This document shows, one piece after another, positions 63,611-64,000 of a DNA stretch of 64,000 nt. Source of the DNA: Pseudomonas sp. FP2335 (GTDB taxonomy: Bacteria; Pseudomonadota; Gammaproteobacteria; Pseudomonadales; Pseudomonadaceae); contig NZ_CP117437.1 in assembly GCF_030687535.1 (NCBI RefSeq), positions 5,205,501 to 5,269,500 of the forward strand, given 5' to 3'. The notes beneath the pieces are model-generated. The model worked only from the letters and a program-made list of their open reading frames with translations, was not told where the DNA came from and ran no database searches. Position 1 is the stretch's first letter, and every line of letters begins with the position of its first letter. Both the position numbers and the translations under genes were made by a program.

Positions 63611-64000
63611 ATGAAACTCGCCCCCGCCCAACTCGCCAAACACCTGCAAGGTGGCCTTGCGCCTGTCTACATCGTCAGCGGTGATGACCCGTTGCTGTGC
63701 CAGGAAGCCGCCGACGCCATCCGCACCGCTGCGCGCCAGCAAGGTTTCGACGAACGCCAGGTGTTTGCCGCCGACGCCAGTTTCGACTGGGGCACGTTGC
63801 TGCAGGCCGGTGCGAGCATGTCGCTGTTTGCCGAAAAGCGCCTGCTGGAACTGCGCCTGCCTTCGGGCAAGCCGGGTGACAAAGGCGCGGCAGCCTTGAT
63901 GGAATACTGCTCACGCCCCGCCGAAGACACGGTGCTGCTGATCAGCCTGCCCAAGCTCGACGGCAGTGCGCAGAAAACCAAGTGGGGCAAGGCGCTGGTG
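63611..64000 (+). CDS. holA: HolA, DNA polymerase III delta subunit (3' truncated by window edge)
   Basis: First 130 residues. Clamp-loader subunit that opens the beta clamp. The opening MKLAPAQLAKHLQGGLAPVYIVSGDDPLLCQEAADAIR and the following SMSLFAEKRLLELRLPSGKPG (about 78-98), a part that contacts the clamp, are those of HolA. The rest is outside the window. Confidence 0.93.
   Translation, partial: MKLAPAQLAKHLQGGLAPVYIVSGDDPLLCQEAADAIRTAARQQGFDERQVFAADASFDWGTLLQAGASMSLFAEKRLLELRLPSGKPGDKGAAALMEYCSRPAEDTVLLISLPKLDGSAQKTKWGKALV

Overview
The window is a 64 kb piece of a chromosome from a Pseudomonas of the fluorescens group. The reasons are high GC, the syntenic block aidB, ladS, thiD-thiE-hemL, miaB-phoH-ybeY-corC-lnt, leuS-lptE-holA (the order I recall from Pseudomonas chromosomes, e.g. 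around PA3972-PA3989), Pseudomonas-only small families (DUF2474, DUF6124, DUF2788), and many REP/REPIN palindromes. I saw no rRNA, tRNA, prophage, insertion sequence or CRISPR array. Both edges cut genes: rlmG on the left, holA on the right.

Layout. 1-5 kb: end of rlmG, then the cyanide-insensitive bd-type oxidase operon (cioA-cioB-DUF2474, minus strand) behind a perfect ANR/FNR box. cioA carries an in-frame amber codon. A divergent MFS exporter follows. 5-9.3 kb: a three-subunit molybdenum hydroxylase (2Fe-2S, FAD and Moco subunits) and a small secreted protein. 9.5-12 kb: purine permease and trmA. 12.4-18.1 kb: a quinate/shikimate catabolic cluster (aroQ, an aroE paralogue, TetR regulator, QuiC-type dehydroshikimate dehydratase, MFS carrier) with shared promoter motifs. 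18-29 kb: mixed housekeeping and metabolic genes (DMT exporters, lipoprotein, YpfJ metallopeptidase, hydrolase, HAD phosphatase, tesB, GNAT, HDAC-like amidohydrolase, HI0933-type flavoprotein, rhlE, an Lrp-type regulator). 29.1-30.4 kb: a short, AT-richer accessory patch with a carrier-protein-like gene lacking the phosphopantetheine serine, and a DUF6124 gene behind an elaborate structured leader RNA. 30.5-42.4 kb: exonuclease, NYN nuclease, membrane and envelope proteins, hrpB, a cation diffusion facilitator, a second Lrp-type regulator with a likely minus-strand sRNA beside it. 42.4-64 kb: conserved core (rluE, amn, aidB, ladS, thiamine and tetrapyrrole genes, tRNA modification, 30S maturation, lipoprotein acylation, leucyl-tRNA synthetase, LPS assembly, clamp loader).

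Most core genes sit in tight operons with 4-8 nt overlaps (NCS2 permease/trmA, aroQ/aroE, molybdenum hydroxylase subunits, tesB/HAD, phoH/ybeY), which supports the start choices. The items most worth following are the structured leader before the DUF6124 gene, the cioA amber codon, four perfect DnaA boxes within 1 kb, the paired operator motifs in the quinate cluster, an apparent sRNA near 41.2 kb, and a hairpin that buries the ydcF ribosome binding site.
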